Positions 55,422-64,000 of a stretch of 64,000 nucleotides of DNA are shown here, piece by piece; position 1 is the stretch's first letter, and the number at the start of each line of letters is the position of its first letter. Under the pieces are notes generated by a model. That model saw only the letters and a list, made by a program, of their open reading frames with translations. It made no database searches and was not told where the DNA came from. Origin of the DNA: Microbacterium testaceum StLB037 (GTDB lineage Bacteria; Actinomycetota; Actinomycetes; Actinomycetales; Microbacteriaceae); assembly GCF_008763945.1 (NCBI RefSeq), contig NZ_VTQH01000003.1:558001-622000 (forward strand), written 5' to 3'. The position numbers were made by a program, and so were the translations under genes.

Positions 55422-58400
55422 AGGCGGACTTCAGCGCCTTCGCGATGCGTTGCGGCGACACCGGCTCGGCGGTGCCGAGACGCTGGGCGAACAGGCTCAC
55501 GCGCAGCTCTTCGAGCAGCCATCGCGTCTGCACGAGGTTCGCGGGGGCGTCGGCGGGCAGCGGGACCGTGCCGCCGGCCTCGACGAAGCCCGCGGCGGCG
55601 CGCTCGTACTCGGTCATGCGCTGGCGGTCGCGGCCGGGGTTGTCGGAGAGGGTCTTCACCCGCTCGAGCGCCCCCGCGAGGTAGCGCGGCAGGTGCTGCA
55701 GGCGGGCGAGGCCGGTGCGCGAGAGGAAGCCCGGGAAGATCAGGCCCTTCACCTGCCCGCGCACGTCGTTCAGCGCGCCGAGGAGGGTGATCGACGACGC
55801 GTCCTTCATCGCCCGGTCGACCTCGCGTTGCGCGAGCAGGATCTTCGCCGCGAGCGACACGGTCTGGAACGTGCGATCGACGGAGACGGAAGAGTACGCG
55901 TCGCGCACCCGCTCGAAGTCCGCCTTCGTGCGCACGACGCCGCTCGGCGCCTCGCGCAGCAGGATGTCGTCGGCCAGAGCCACACGCGCATCCTCGATCA
56001 GCGCCTTGGCGTTTTCATAGGGGGATGCCGCGAGCGCGAGCTTCTCGTTCGCGGTGAGGTGGTCGAGAACGTAGGTCGCGGGGGAGGGGACAGCCAGCAG
56101 CAGAAGGCGCCGGATGCCGGCGCGCGTGTGCCGTGCGGCGTCTTCTGGCGTCGCCTCGACGCGAAGGGCGACGCTGTCGCCTTCGTCGACGAGTGCGGGG
56201 TAGCCGCGGACCACGCCCCCGGCGACCGGGGTGTCGACGACCTCGGTGAGCTCGTCGAGGTCCCAGGTGGTGAGCTTCGAGCGTGAGGCGAACGCGGGCG
56301 AGGCCTCGGCGACCTTGGCGGCTCTCTGCGCCGGACGCGCGATCGTCGACTCGACGCTGGACCGGGCCTTGTCGGCGAGACGGCGCTGCAGAGTGGCGAG
56401 GTCGCGGTCGCTCCCGATGGCGCGCCCTCGGGCGTCTACCGCGCGAAACGACGGCATGAGGTGACCGGGCACGCGCTCGAGCTCGAAGTCGGCGGCGCTC
56501 ACCCGCTGATTCGCGACCCGCTGCACGAGGGCCGCGAGGGCGTCGACGAGCGTCGTCTTCGGTAGGCCGTTCGCGTGCTCGGGGCCCTTCTCGGCGAGCT
56601 CGGCCGAGAACTTCTCGGCCCAGTCGGCGGCGGGCACGACGTTGCGGCGGATGGTCTTCGGCAGCGCGCGCAGCAGGGCGGTGACGAGCTCGTCGCGCAT
56701 GCCCGGAACCTGCCAGTCGAACCCGTCGGGGCGCAGTTGCGCGAGCAGCGGCAGCGGTACGACCACCGTGACGCCGTCGTCGGGGGCCCCGGGCTCGAAG
56801 CGGTACGCGAGGTTGAGCGTCTGATCGCCCTGACGCCACCGCGCGGGGAAGGCCCGGTCATCGCCCTGGGCGCGGTCGCCGGTGAGGTCGGACTCGCGCA
56901 GGTCGAGCAGGTGCGGGGTGCGGTTCGAGGCGTCCTTCCACCACGTCTCGAACGAGCGCACGTCGGTGACATCGGCCGGGATGCGGGAGTTGTAGAACGC
57001 GAAGACGGCCTCGTCGCCGATGAGGATGTCGCGCCGACGCTCGCGCTCCTCGATCTTCTCGAGCAGGCGGCGCTGCTCCTGGTTGCGGCGGAGGAACGCT
57101 GTCAGGCGCTTGTCGAGCACCGAGGGGTCCCACTCGCCCTCGACGAGGGCGTGGCGCACGAACATCTCGCGCGCGAGCGGCCGGTCGAAGCGCGCGAGCT
57201 GCACCCGACGACGCCCGACGAGCTCGACCCCGAAGAGGGTGACCTTCTCGTAGGCGGCGGCGGAGCCGGCATCCTTCGACCAGTGCGGCTCGCTCAGCGA
57301 CCGCTTCACCAGATCGGGGGCGAGGTCTTCCGCCCATGCGGGATCGACGGCCGCGACCGTGCGGGCGAACAGGCGCGAGGTCTCGACGAGCTCGGCGGCC
57401 ATGACCGCGGAGGGACGCTTCTTCTTCAGCCCCGACCCGGGGAAGATCGCGAACCGCGCGCCCCGCGCGCCGATGTACTCGCCCTTGACCGGGCGGGCGT
57501 CGCCCGGAGCCTTGCGGTCCTTGGCCTGCGCCACCGTGCGCGGATCCAGGATGCCGAGGTGCGACAGCAACCCCGACAGGATCGCGCGGTGGATGGCGTC
57601 GCCGGCGGCGTGCCCCTCAGGGGCGGCGGTCTGGTCGGCGCGCTTCGAACCATGTTCCGATCCTGTCGAAGCACGTCCCGATCTGTGCGGCCTGGAGGGG
57701 GCGGAGCCAGCCGAAAGTGGGACATGGTTCTTCGCCCCGCGCCCGCCGTCGCCGCGCCCGCGCTCGCCGGAGCGCTCGCCACCCAGCGACCGCAGCTGTC
57801 GGTGCACGTCCATCCACTCGCGCACGCGCACGTAGTTGAGGTGCTCGCTGCGGCACAGGCGTCGGAACGCGCTCGAACCGAGTTCGGCCTGCTTCTCCTG
57901 CAGGTAATCCCAGAGGTTCAGTAGCGAGAGGAAGTCGCTGGTCGGATCGGTGAACCGCGCGTGGAAGCGGTCAGCCTCCTCGCGCCGCTCCTCGGGGCGC
58001 TCCCGTACGTCCTGGATCGACATGCCCGACACGATCGCGAGCACCTCGCTCGAGACGTCGTTCCGCCGCGCCTCGATGAGCATGCGGGCGAAGCGCGGGT
58101 CGATCGGCAGCCGCGCGATCTCGCGGCCGATTTCGGTGAGGCGCGGACCGTCGTCATCGCGACGCCCGCGCCCGCGCGAGGGGTCGCCGTCGTCGCGCAC
58201 GTCGCGGGTACGCGAGCCGGGAGCCGGCAGCTTCACCGCACCGAGCTCGACGAGCAGGTCGAACGCCGCCTTCACACCCCGCGAATCCGGCGGGGTGAGG
58301 AACGGGAACGCCTGGATGTCGCCGAACCCGAGCGACAGCATCTGCAGAATGACGGATGCCAACGACGTGCGCAGGATCTCGGGTTCGGTGTACTCCGGCC

Positions 58401-59616
58401 GACGCGTGAAGTCGTCTTCGGAGTAAAGCCGGATCGCGACACCCGGCGACGTCCGGCCCGCGCGACCCGAGCGCTGCTGCGCCGAGGCCTGCGACACGGC
58501 CTCGATCGGCAGGCGCTGGATCTTCGACCGGTTGCTGTAGCGCGAGATGCGCGCTGTGCCGGTGTCGACGACGTACCGGATGCCGGGAACGGTGAGACTC
58601 GTCTCCGCGACGTTCGTGGCCAGGATGATGCGTCGACGCACCCCCGCGACGGTGGACCGCTCGAACACGCGGTGCTGCTCGGCGGCCGAGAGACGTCCGT
58701 ACAGGGGGAGGACTTCGGTGGGAGCGGCGTCCTTCTGGTACGCCCCGCGGATGGCGTCCGCCGCGTCGCGGATCTCGGCCTCGCCGGGGAAGAAGACGAG
58801 GACGTCTCCCGCGGGCTCGCGGTCGAGCTCGCGCAGGGCCGCGACGACGGCCCCGACCTCGTCGACATCGTCGTCGGAACGGCCGGGCCTGGCGGCGGGC
58901 CGTGCCGGGCTCCGGGGTTTCTTCGGCTGCGGCGCCGGGGTGTCGGCATCCGGGATCTCATCGTCCGAATCCTCCGGAGCCTGATCCGCCCCGTCGACCG
59001 GCCGGTACCGGATCTCGACCGGATACGTCCGGCCCGACACCTCGATGACCGGTGCCGGGGTCGGCTCGCTGCCGGGGTGGGCGGGAGCGGCGGCGAAGTG
59101 CCGCGCGAAGCTCTCGGGGTCGATGGTCGCCGAGGTGACGATGACCTTGAGGTCGGGGCGCTTCGGCAGGATGCGGCGCAGGTAGCCGAGCAGGAAGTCG
59201 ATGTTGAGAGAGCGCTCGTGCGCCTCGTCGACGATGATCGTGTCGTAGCGGCGCAGCAGACGGTCGCGGTGGATCTCGTTGAGCAGGATGCCGTCGGTCA
59301 CCAGCGCCACGCGCGTATCGGCCGACACCTTGTCGGTGAAGCGCACCTTGTAGCCGACGGTCGAGCCCAGCGGCACCTGCATCTCTTCGGCGATGCGCTC
59401 CGCGATCGTGCGCGCGGCGATGCGGCGGGGCTGCGTGTGCGCGATCGAGGTGCGCCCGAGCTCGAGGCAGATCTTGGGTAGCTGCGTGGTTTTGCCCGAG
59501 CCCGTCGCCCCCGCGACGATCACGACCTGGTGGTCGCGGATGGCGCGCGCGATCTCGTCCCGCGCGGTGCTGACGGGCAGCTCGGGCGGGTAGACGATGA
59601 CGGGTTCGACAGACAC
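55420..59616 (-). CDS. hrpA: ATP-dependent RNA helicase HrpA
   Basis: A 1398-residue DEAH helicase. GATGSGKT (36-43), DEAHERSLNIDFLLGYL, VTSATIDPESF and QRSGRAGRTSPGVAIRLY are motifs I, II, III and VI; the long C-terminal part is the DUF3418 region of HrpA. Two low-complexity inserts interrupt it: an acidic/Pro stretch after VEIRYRPVDGADQAPED, and at about residues 610-675 a segment partly encoded by a palindrome (57647-57730). GTG 59616 lies 8 nt after TACGCT (59630-59625). It acts in ribosome/mRNA remodelling. Confidence 0.95.
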   Translation of the reverse strand: MSVEPVIVYPPELPVSTARDEIARAIRDHQVVIVAGATGSGKTTQLPKICLELGRTSIAHTQPRRIAARTIAERIAEEMQVPLGSTVGYKVRFTDKVSADTRVALVTDGILLNEIHRDRLLRRYDTIIVDEAHERSLNIDFLLGYLRRILPKRPDLKVIVTSATIDPESFARHFAAAPAHPGSEPTPAPVIEVSGRTYPVEIRYRPVDGADQAPEDSDDEIPDADTPAPQPKKPRSPARPAARPGRSDDDVDEVGAVVAALRELDREPAGDVLVFFPGEAEIRDAADAIRGAYQKDAAPTEVLPLYGRLSAAEQHRVFERSTVAGVRRRIILATNVAETSLTVPGIRYVVDTGTARISRYSNRSKIQRLPIEAVSQASAQQRSGRAGRTSPGVAIRLYSEDDFTRRPEYTEPEILRTSLASVILQMLSLGFGDIQAFPFLTPPDSRGVKAAFDLLVELGAVKLPAPGSRTRDVRDDGDPSRGRGRRDDDGPRLTEIGREIARLPIDPRFARMLIEARRNDVSSEVLAIVSGMSIQDVRERPEERREEADRFHARFTDPTSDFLSLLNLWDYLQEKQAELGSSAFRRLCRSEHLNYVRVREWMDVHRQLRSLGGERSGERGRGDGGRGAKNHVPLSAGSAPSRPHRSGRASTGSEHGSKRADQTAAPEGHAAGDAIHRAILSGLLSHLGILDPRTVAQAKDRKAPGDARPVKGEYIGARGARFAIFPGSGLKKKRPSAVMAAELVETSRLFARTVAAVDPAWAEDLAPDLVKRSLSEPHWSKDAGSAAAYEKVTLFGVELVGRRRVQLARFDRPLAREMFVRHALVEGEWDPSVLDKRLTAFLRRNQEQRRLLEKIEERERRRDILIGDEAVFAFYNSRIPADVTDVRSFETWWKDASNRTPHLLDLRESDLTGDRAQGDDRAFPARWRQGDQTLNLAYRFEPGAPDDGVTVVVPLPLLAQLRPDGFDWQVPGMRDELVTALLRALPKTIRRNVVPAADWAEKFSAELAEKGPEHANGLPKTTLVDALAALVQRVANQRVSAADFELERVPGHLMPSFRAVDARGRAIGSDRDLATLQRRLADKARSSVESTIARPAQRAAKVAEASPAFASRSKLTTWDLDELTEVVDTPVAGGVVRGYPALVDEGDSVALRVEATPEDAARHTRAGIRRLLLLAVPSPATYVLDHLTANEKLALAASPYENAKALIEDARVALADDILLREAPSGVVRTKADFERVRDAYSSVSVDRTFQTVSLAAKILLAQREVDRAMKDASSITLLGALNDVRGQVKGLIFPGFLSRTGLARLQHLPRYLAGALERVKTLSDNPGRDRQRMTEYERAAAGFVEAGGTVPLPADAPANLVQTRWLLEELRVSLFAQRLGTAEPVSPQRIAKALKSA
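57647..57730. repeat. Palindrome inside hrpA, translated in frame
   Basis: GAACCATGTTCC (57647-57658) pairs with GGGACATGGTTC (57719-57730) at 11 of 12 positions around 60 nt that include two GTYCCGATC copies. It encodes about residues 629-657 (KNHVPLSAGSAP, then HRSGRASTG), unlike the flanking helicase sequence. Confidence 0.6.
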
Positions 59617-59642
59617 AGCCTTCCAGCGTATCGCCCGTGCGG

Positions 59643-59708
59643 CGCGCGAGTCGCCAACTTCTGTCGCTTGGGCGTCGCCGGAGGCGACAATTCCTGGCGA
59701 CTCGCGCG
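59643..59708. repeat. Palindromic repeat, GCGAGTCGCCA family, copy 3
   Basis: Arms 59643-59667 and 59684-59708 share CGCGCGAGTCGCCA and TGTCGC with differing middles (ACTTC against GGAAT). It lies between hrpA and the GH3 gene, both on the minus strand, so not all copies are at convergent junctions. Confidence 0.75.
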
Positions 59709-59737
59709 TGAGGAGCCCCGCGCGCGAGCGCGCCGGC

Positions 59738-60901
59738 CTAAGGCAGGGACGCCTTCTGCTCCACGACCCGCCGCGCCGCGGCATCCACCTTCGCGGCGAA
59801 CGCCGGGTCGCTCTGCGCCCGCGACAGCACGGACTCGTGCATCTCGGGGTAGACCGAGGGGTCGGCCGACACCAGCAGCAAGTCGACGCCGGCCTCGACG
59901 GCGCGGGTCGCTCGCTCGGCCGGAGAGTACCCGCCCACCTGATCGGCGGCGGACAGGTCGTCGCAGGTGACCACGCCGTCGAAGCCGACCCTGTCGCGAA
60001 GCACTCCGACGACCGTCGGCGAGAAGGCGGCCGGGGTGGCGGGGTCGATCTCGGCGTAGATCGCCGTCGACATCATCACCACCGCCGGACCCTGGGGCAG
60101 CACGGTGGAGTACACCCCGACGTCGGGCCCGTCGGCGGTGACGACGCTGTCGGTCACCTGAGCCGAGTAGTCGGTGTTCTCGTCGACGTGCCCGAGCCCC
60201 GGGAAGTGCTTGAGGGTCGGCATGATCCCGCCGTCGCGCATCCCGGCCGCGAACGCGCCGACCTTCGCCGCCACGGTCGCTGCGTCGTACCCGTACTCGC
60301 GTCCCAGCGCGCCGATCGGAGGATTGGATGCCGCGAAATCCGGGCTCGTGACGACGTCGGCGACGGGCGCGAGGTTCATGTTCACCCCGGCCTGCGCGAG
60401 CTGTGCGCCCCAGGTCGCGGCGGAGGAGTGCAGAGCCGGGTCGGTTTGGGCCGCCTGGTCGACGGCGGAGGGGATGCGGTCGAAGCCCGGGCCCTTCAGC
60501 ACCTGGACCGTGCCGCCCTCCTGGTCGGTCGCCACCCACAGCTCGGGAGCGCTCGCTCCGACCGTGGCGGTGAATTGCCCGATCAGTCCCGCGATGGCCT
60601 GGGTGCCGGCATCCGACCTGCCGTGCAGGAAGATCCCGCCCACGTGATCGTCGCGCACGGCCGCGAGCGTCGTGGGGTTGGCGCCCTCGACCGAGGTGCC
60701 GACCATGAACATCTGGCCGACCTTGTCGGCGAGGCTCATCCCGGCCAGCGGGTCGGGGGTGGCGGTGGGGGTCGGCATCGGCGTGGGGGTCGAGGAGGGG
60801 GAGGGGGATGCCGTGGGCGCGGGCGTCGCAGAAGGCGCGCACGCCGTGAGGGTCAGGGCCGCGAGCAGGAGGAGGCTCATCGAGCGCGTGGCGGTTCTCA
60901 C
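59738..60901 (-). CDS. GH3 beta-N-acetylhexosaminidase-like lipoprotein (LpqI/NagZ type)
   Basis: A 387-residue lipoprotein: leader MSLLLLAALTLTAC with lipobox, a Ser/Thr/Pro linker to about residue 50, then a GH3 barrel (VGQMFMVG, WVATDQEGGTV, GREYGYDAATVAAKVGAFAAG, MPTLKHFPGLGHV, VVTCDDLSA). The NagZ motif KHFPG-x-G-x4-D-[ST]-H reads N-T-D at its end here, so the usual acid/base His is missing from that spot. Likely peptidoglycan muropeptide recycling, as for mycobacterial LpqI. Start: GTG 60901. Confidence 0.88.
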   Translation of the reverse strand: MRTATRSMSLLLLAALTLTACAPSATPAPTASPSPSSTPTPMPTPTATPDPLAGMSLADKVGQMFMVGTSVEGANPTTLAAVRDDHVGGIFLHGRSDAGTQAIAGLIGQFTATVGASAPELWVATDQEGGTVQVLKGPGFDRIPSAVDQAAQTDPALHSSAATWGAQLAQAGVNMNLAPVADVVTSPDFAASNPPIGALGREYGYDAATVAAKVGAFAAGMRDGGIMPTLKHFPGLGHVDENTDYSAQVTDSVVTADGPDVGVYSTVLPQGPAVVMMSTAIYAEIDPATPAAFSPTVVGVLRDRVGFDGVVTCDDLSAADQVGGYSPAERATRAVEAGVDLLLVSADPSVYPEMHESVLSRAQSDPAFAAKVDAAARRVVEQKASLP

Positions 60902-60966
60902 GTCTTCATGCTCCCCGATGACTCTGGACGGTTCCCGGGTCTTGACGTCCGACCCGGGGTCCGCGC

Positions 60967-62220
60967 TCAGCCGTTGCCGGCGGAGCAGGTCGCCTGGTTG
61001 GCCTTCGTGCCGCTGACGTTGCTCGGCAGTTCCACCACGCCGGGAGCGGCGGTGGCGTCCGTGGCATCCGGTGCGGGGGTGCTCGCGTCGGGGGCGGGTT
61101 CGCTCGGAGCCTCGGTGGGGGCGGAAGGATCGGGGATCACGCCGCCGTTCGCTCCCTCTTCACCGGTCAGTTGCAGAGGGGCGTTGGTCTCCAGCGCTTC
61201 CCACAGGGTCGCGGCCGACGCCTGGTCGGGGACGACGTGGTTGTTGTCGGCCGGGTCGTCGACCACGGGGAACTGCACGAACGTGATGTCGCTGAACGGT
61301 ACGTCCTTCAGCGTGTAGGCCAGCTGCGCGATGCGGATCGGGTCGGCGAGGCTCTCGCTCGGCTCGATGTTGTTGACCGCCGTGTTGGCCAGGCCGATGA
61401 GCGTGCCGGGGTTCGAGAGCACCTCGTCGCTGCGCAGCTTGTTGATGAGCCGCGAGAGGTACTGCTGTTGGTTGCCGATGCGGGCGAGGTCGCTGCCGTC
61501 GCCGATGCCCTTGCGCGTGCGCAGGAACGCCAGGGCGTCGTAGCCCTTCACCACGCGCGGGCCCGGCTCCCAGTCGATGCCCGCGTCGGGGTCGTCGATG
61601 CCGTCGCCGCCGATGCAGACCTCCACGCCGCCGATGGCATCGGTGATGTTGACGACGTTGCCGAAGCTCACCTTCGCGGCGAACGGGATGCTCTGCCCGC
61701 TCAGCTCCGACACCGTGTCGGCCACGCACGTGAGCCCGCCCGCCTCGTACGCGGAGTTGATCGGCGCCTTGTACGACGGGCCCGAGGTCGAGCCGTCCTG
61801 CGCCGTACACTCCGGGATGCCGATCTGCAGGTCGCGCGGGAACGACACCACGGTGACGCGGCGGGGGTTCGCCGAGACGTGCACGAGCATGTTCACGTCG
61901 TTTCGGGCCCCCTCGTTGCCCGGGTCGGAGCAGCGCGCCCCGAACGCCTCCTTCACCTCGTCGTCGCACTCGTCGGTTCCGACGACGAGCACCGAGAAGG
62001 GCTCGCTGTACGCGCTCAGCGCGGGCGGCTCGGCCGGGGCGTCCTTCAGGGGGACGGCGGCCTCCTGCAGTCGTTGCGAGAGCGAGAAGGCGTAGAAGCC
62101 CCCCACCGCGACCGCCGCGACGAGCACGACGGTGACGGCGATCGCGACGAGCTTCGCGCCGCGGCGCCAGGGCGATGCGGGGTCGCGTCGAGCGTGCCGG
62201 GTGGGAGGCTGCGGCGTCAT
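60967..62220 (-). CDS. LytR-CpsA-Psr (LCP) family protein
   Basis: A 417-residue single-pass membrane protein: anchor near residues 25-48 (LVAIAVTVVLVAAVAVGGFYAF), then an LCP domain with NDVNMLVHVSANPRRVTVVSFPRDLQIGIP and DGIDDPDAGIDWEPGPRVVKGYDALAFLRTRKG (conserved Arg and Asp residues). LCP enzymes attach glycopolymers to peptidoglycan outside the cell. The C-terminus is a Pro/Ala/Asp-rich tail. ATG 62220 is chosen; TTG 62232 is in frame. Confidence 0.92.
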   Translation of the reverse strand: MTPQPPTRHARRDPASPWRRGAKLVAIAVTVVLVAAVAVGGFYAFSLSQRLQEAAVPLKDAPAEPPALSAYSEPFSVLVVGTDECDDEVKEAFGARCSDPGNEGARNDVNMLVHVSANPRRVTVVSFPRDLQIGIPECTAQDGSTSGPSYKAPINSAYEAGGLTCVADTVSELSGQSIPFAAKVSFGNVVNITDAIGGVEVCIGGDGIDDPDAGIDWEPGPRVVKGYDALAFLRTRKGIGDGSDLARIGNQQQYLSRLINKLRSDEVLSNPGTLIGLANTAVNNIEPSESLADPIRIAQLAYTLKDVPFSDITFVQFPVVDDPADNNHVVPDQASAATLWEALETNAPLQLTGEEGANGGVIPDPSAPTEAPSEPAPDASTPAPDATDATAAPGVVELPSNVSGTKANQATCSAGNG

Positions 62221-62316
62221 TTCGGTAGTCAACCACGCCCGGACGCGAGAACGCGGGGCTTAGCGCCCCCGAACCGCGCGTCAACCCCGAGAACGCTCCG
62301 AGCCAACGGTCCCTAG

Positions 62317-63162
<846 letters not shown>

Positions 63163-63177
63163 GCTGACCCGGCGCGC

Positions 63178-64000
63178 ATGAACCGCCTCGCGAACGCCTC
63201 GAGCCCCTACCTGCGGGCCCACGCCGACAATCCCGTCGCGTGGTTCCCCTGGGGGGCCGAGGCGTTCGCGCTCGCCGCCGAGCGAGACGTCCCCGTGATG
63301 GTCTCGATCGGCTACAGCACCTGTCACTGGTGCCACGTCATGGCGCGGGAATCGTTCCAGGATGCCGAGACCGCCGGCATCCTGAACGAGGCCTTCGTCT
63401 CGATCAAGGTCGACCGCGAAGAGCATCCCGACGTGGACGCCGCCTACCTCGACGCCGCCAGCGCCTTCACCCCTCACCTGGGGTGGCCCCTCACCGTCTT
63501 CGCCTCGCCCGAGGGGCGCGTCTTCTACGCGGGCACCTACTTCCCGCCCGCGCCCCGCCCGCCGCAGCCCTCGTTCCGCCAGGTGCTCGCCGCCGTGCGC
63601 GAGGCGTGGACCGAACGCCGAAGCGAAGTGGATGCCACGGGCTCCTCGCTCCGCGACGCTCTCGCCGCAGCCGCCAGCGCCCCCGCCGACGCCCCGCCCT
63701 CCCTCGCTGAGCTCGCCGCGGCCGCCCGCGCCGTCGCCGCGCGCGAGGACCGCGAGTACGCCGGCTTCGCCGCGGGTCCCGCGTTCGAGACCCCGAAGTT
63801 CCCGAACACCCCGGTGCTGCGGTTCCTGCAGCACCCGGCTCTGACTCCGGAGATCCCGGATGCCGCGGACGTGGCATCCCGAGCCCTGTCCGCCATGGCC
63901 GGCTCCGACCTGCACGACGTGGTCGAGGGCGGCTTCTTCCGCTACGCGACCCGCCGAGACTGGAGCGTGCCGCACTACGAACGCATGCTGACCGACAACG
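63178..64000 (+). CDS. DUF255 thioredoxin-fold protein (YyaL/spermatogenesis-associated 20-like), cut by window edge
   Basis: The frame from ATG 63178 ([19 protein letters not shown]) is open to the window end, 274 residues. [21 protein letters not shown] is the CxxC-bearing hallmark of DUF255, followed by [40 protein letters not shown] and the start of the (alpha/alpha)6 barrel ([24 protein letters not shown]). Full-length members have 600 or more residues. The biochemical role is not established. It follows the aldo/keto reductase by 15 nt. Confidence 0.92.
   Translation, partial: MNRLANASSPYLRAHADNPVAWFPWGAEAFALAAERDVPVMVSIGYSTCHWCHVMARESFQDAETAGILNEAFVSIKVDREEHPDVDAAYLDAASAFTPHLGWPLTVFASPEGRVFYAGTYFPPAPRPPQPSFRQVLAAVREAWTERRSEVDATGSSLRDALAAAASAPADAPPSLAELAAAARAVAAREDREYAGFAAGPAFETPKFPNTPVLRFLQHPALTPEIPDAADVASRALSAMAGSDLHDVVEGGFFRYATRRDWSVPHYERMLTDN

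Overview
This is a GC-rich (roughly 70% by eye), densely packed chromosomal segment from an actinobacterium. Codon use, the class Ib nrdHIEF operon, the actinobacterial DNA-repair and cell-wall genes, short ATGA/GTGA overlaps and many leaderless starts point to Microbacteriaceae, most likely Microbacterium or a close relative. I saw no rRNA, tRNA, insertion sequence, prophage or CRISPR array. Fifty-nine protein genes are called; the first and last are cut by the window edges.

Layout. 0-1.1 kb: the start of a Leu/Phe/Glu-type dehydrogenase and a YbaK-family deacylase. 1.3-7.7 kb: a carbohydrate ABC importer operon (lipoprotein, two permeases, glycogen-debranching-like hydrolase) divergent from its likely LacI regulator. 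7.9-13.3 kb: histidine utilisation, an IclR regulator divergent from hutH-hutU-hutI. 13.4-18.5 kb: a minus-strand run with SixA, a HutG-like arginase-family enzyme, a gamma-glutamylcyclotransferase-like protein, DUF445, an acyl-CoA dehydrogenase and a hydrolase. 19-24.8 kb: an MFS transporter and nrdHIEF with a long regulatory leader. 24.8-32.6 kb: nucleoside hydrolase, ribokinase, FUSC and assorted membrane proteins, plus an RlmG/RsmC-type methyltransferase. 32.7-37.8 kb: a Clp ATPase with an HspR-type operator, and two LLM flavin oxidoreductases. 37.9-43.9 kb: recQ and an ATP-dependent DNA ligase back to back, a NYN/OST-HTH protein and a Gfo/Idh oxidoreductase. 44-50.8 kb: an M20 peptidase and a LacI-controlled ChvE-GguA-GguB-like sugar importer. 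51-55.4 kb: a sensor kinase/response regulator/membrane-protein triad, then EamA and MarR genes sharing operators. 55.4-64 kb: hrpA, a GH3 (LpqI/NagZ-like) lipoprotein, an LCP ligase, an aldo/keto reductase and a DUF255 protein.

The strongest unannotated signal is regulatory. At least nine sites read TGTCRGNG-N8-YAnnnT, the shape of the RecA-independent DNA-damage promoter (RecA-NDp, PafBC-dependent) known from mycobacteria. They lie just upstream of recQ, the DNA ligase, an acyl-CoA dehydrogenase, an MFS transporter, an EI24 protein, a 276-aa membrane protein, an LLM oxidoreductase and a Gfo/Idh oxidoreductase, and in the nrd leader. In seven cases the -10 element ends 6 or 7 nt before the start codon, implying leaderless mRNA. 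The same -10/6-8 nt/start layout occurs at about a dozen other genes.

Two further genome-scale signals stand out. The heptamer GGATGCC/GGCATCC occurs about 120 times by hand count, far above expectation, but is absent from about 19.03 to 25.08 kb across the nrd operon. Nearly every convergent gene junction carries a different palindrome or short tandem repeat; three belong to one family (GCGAGTCGCCA-N6-GTCGC arms), and one comparable palindrome sits in frame inside hrpA.
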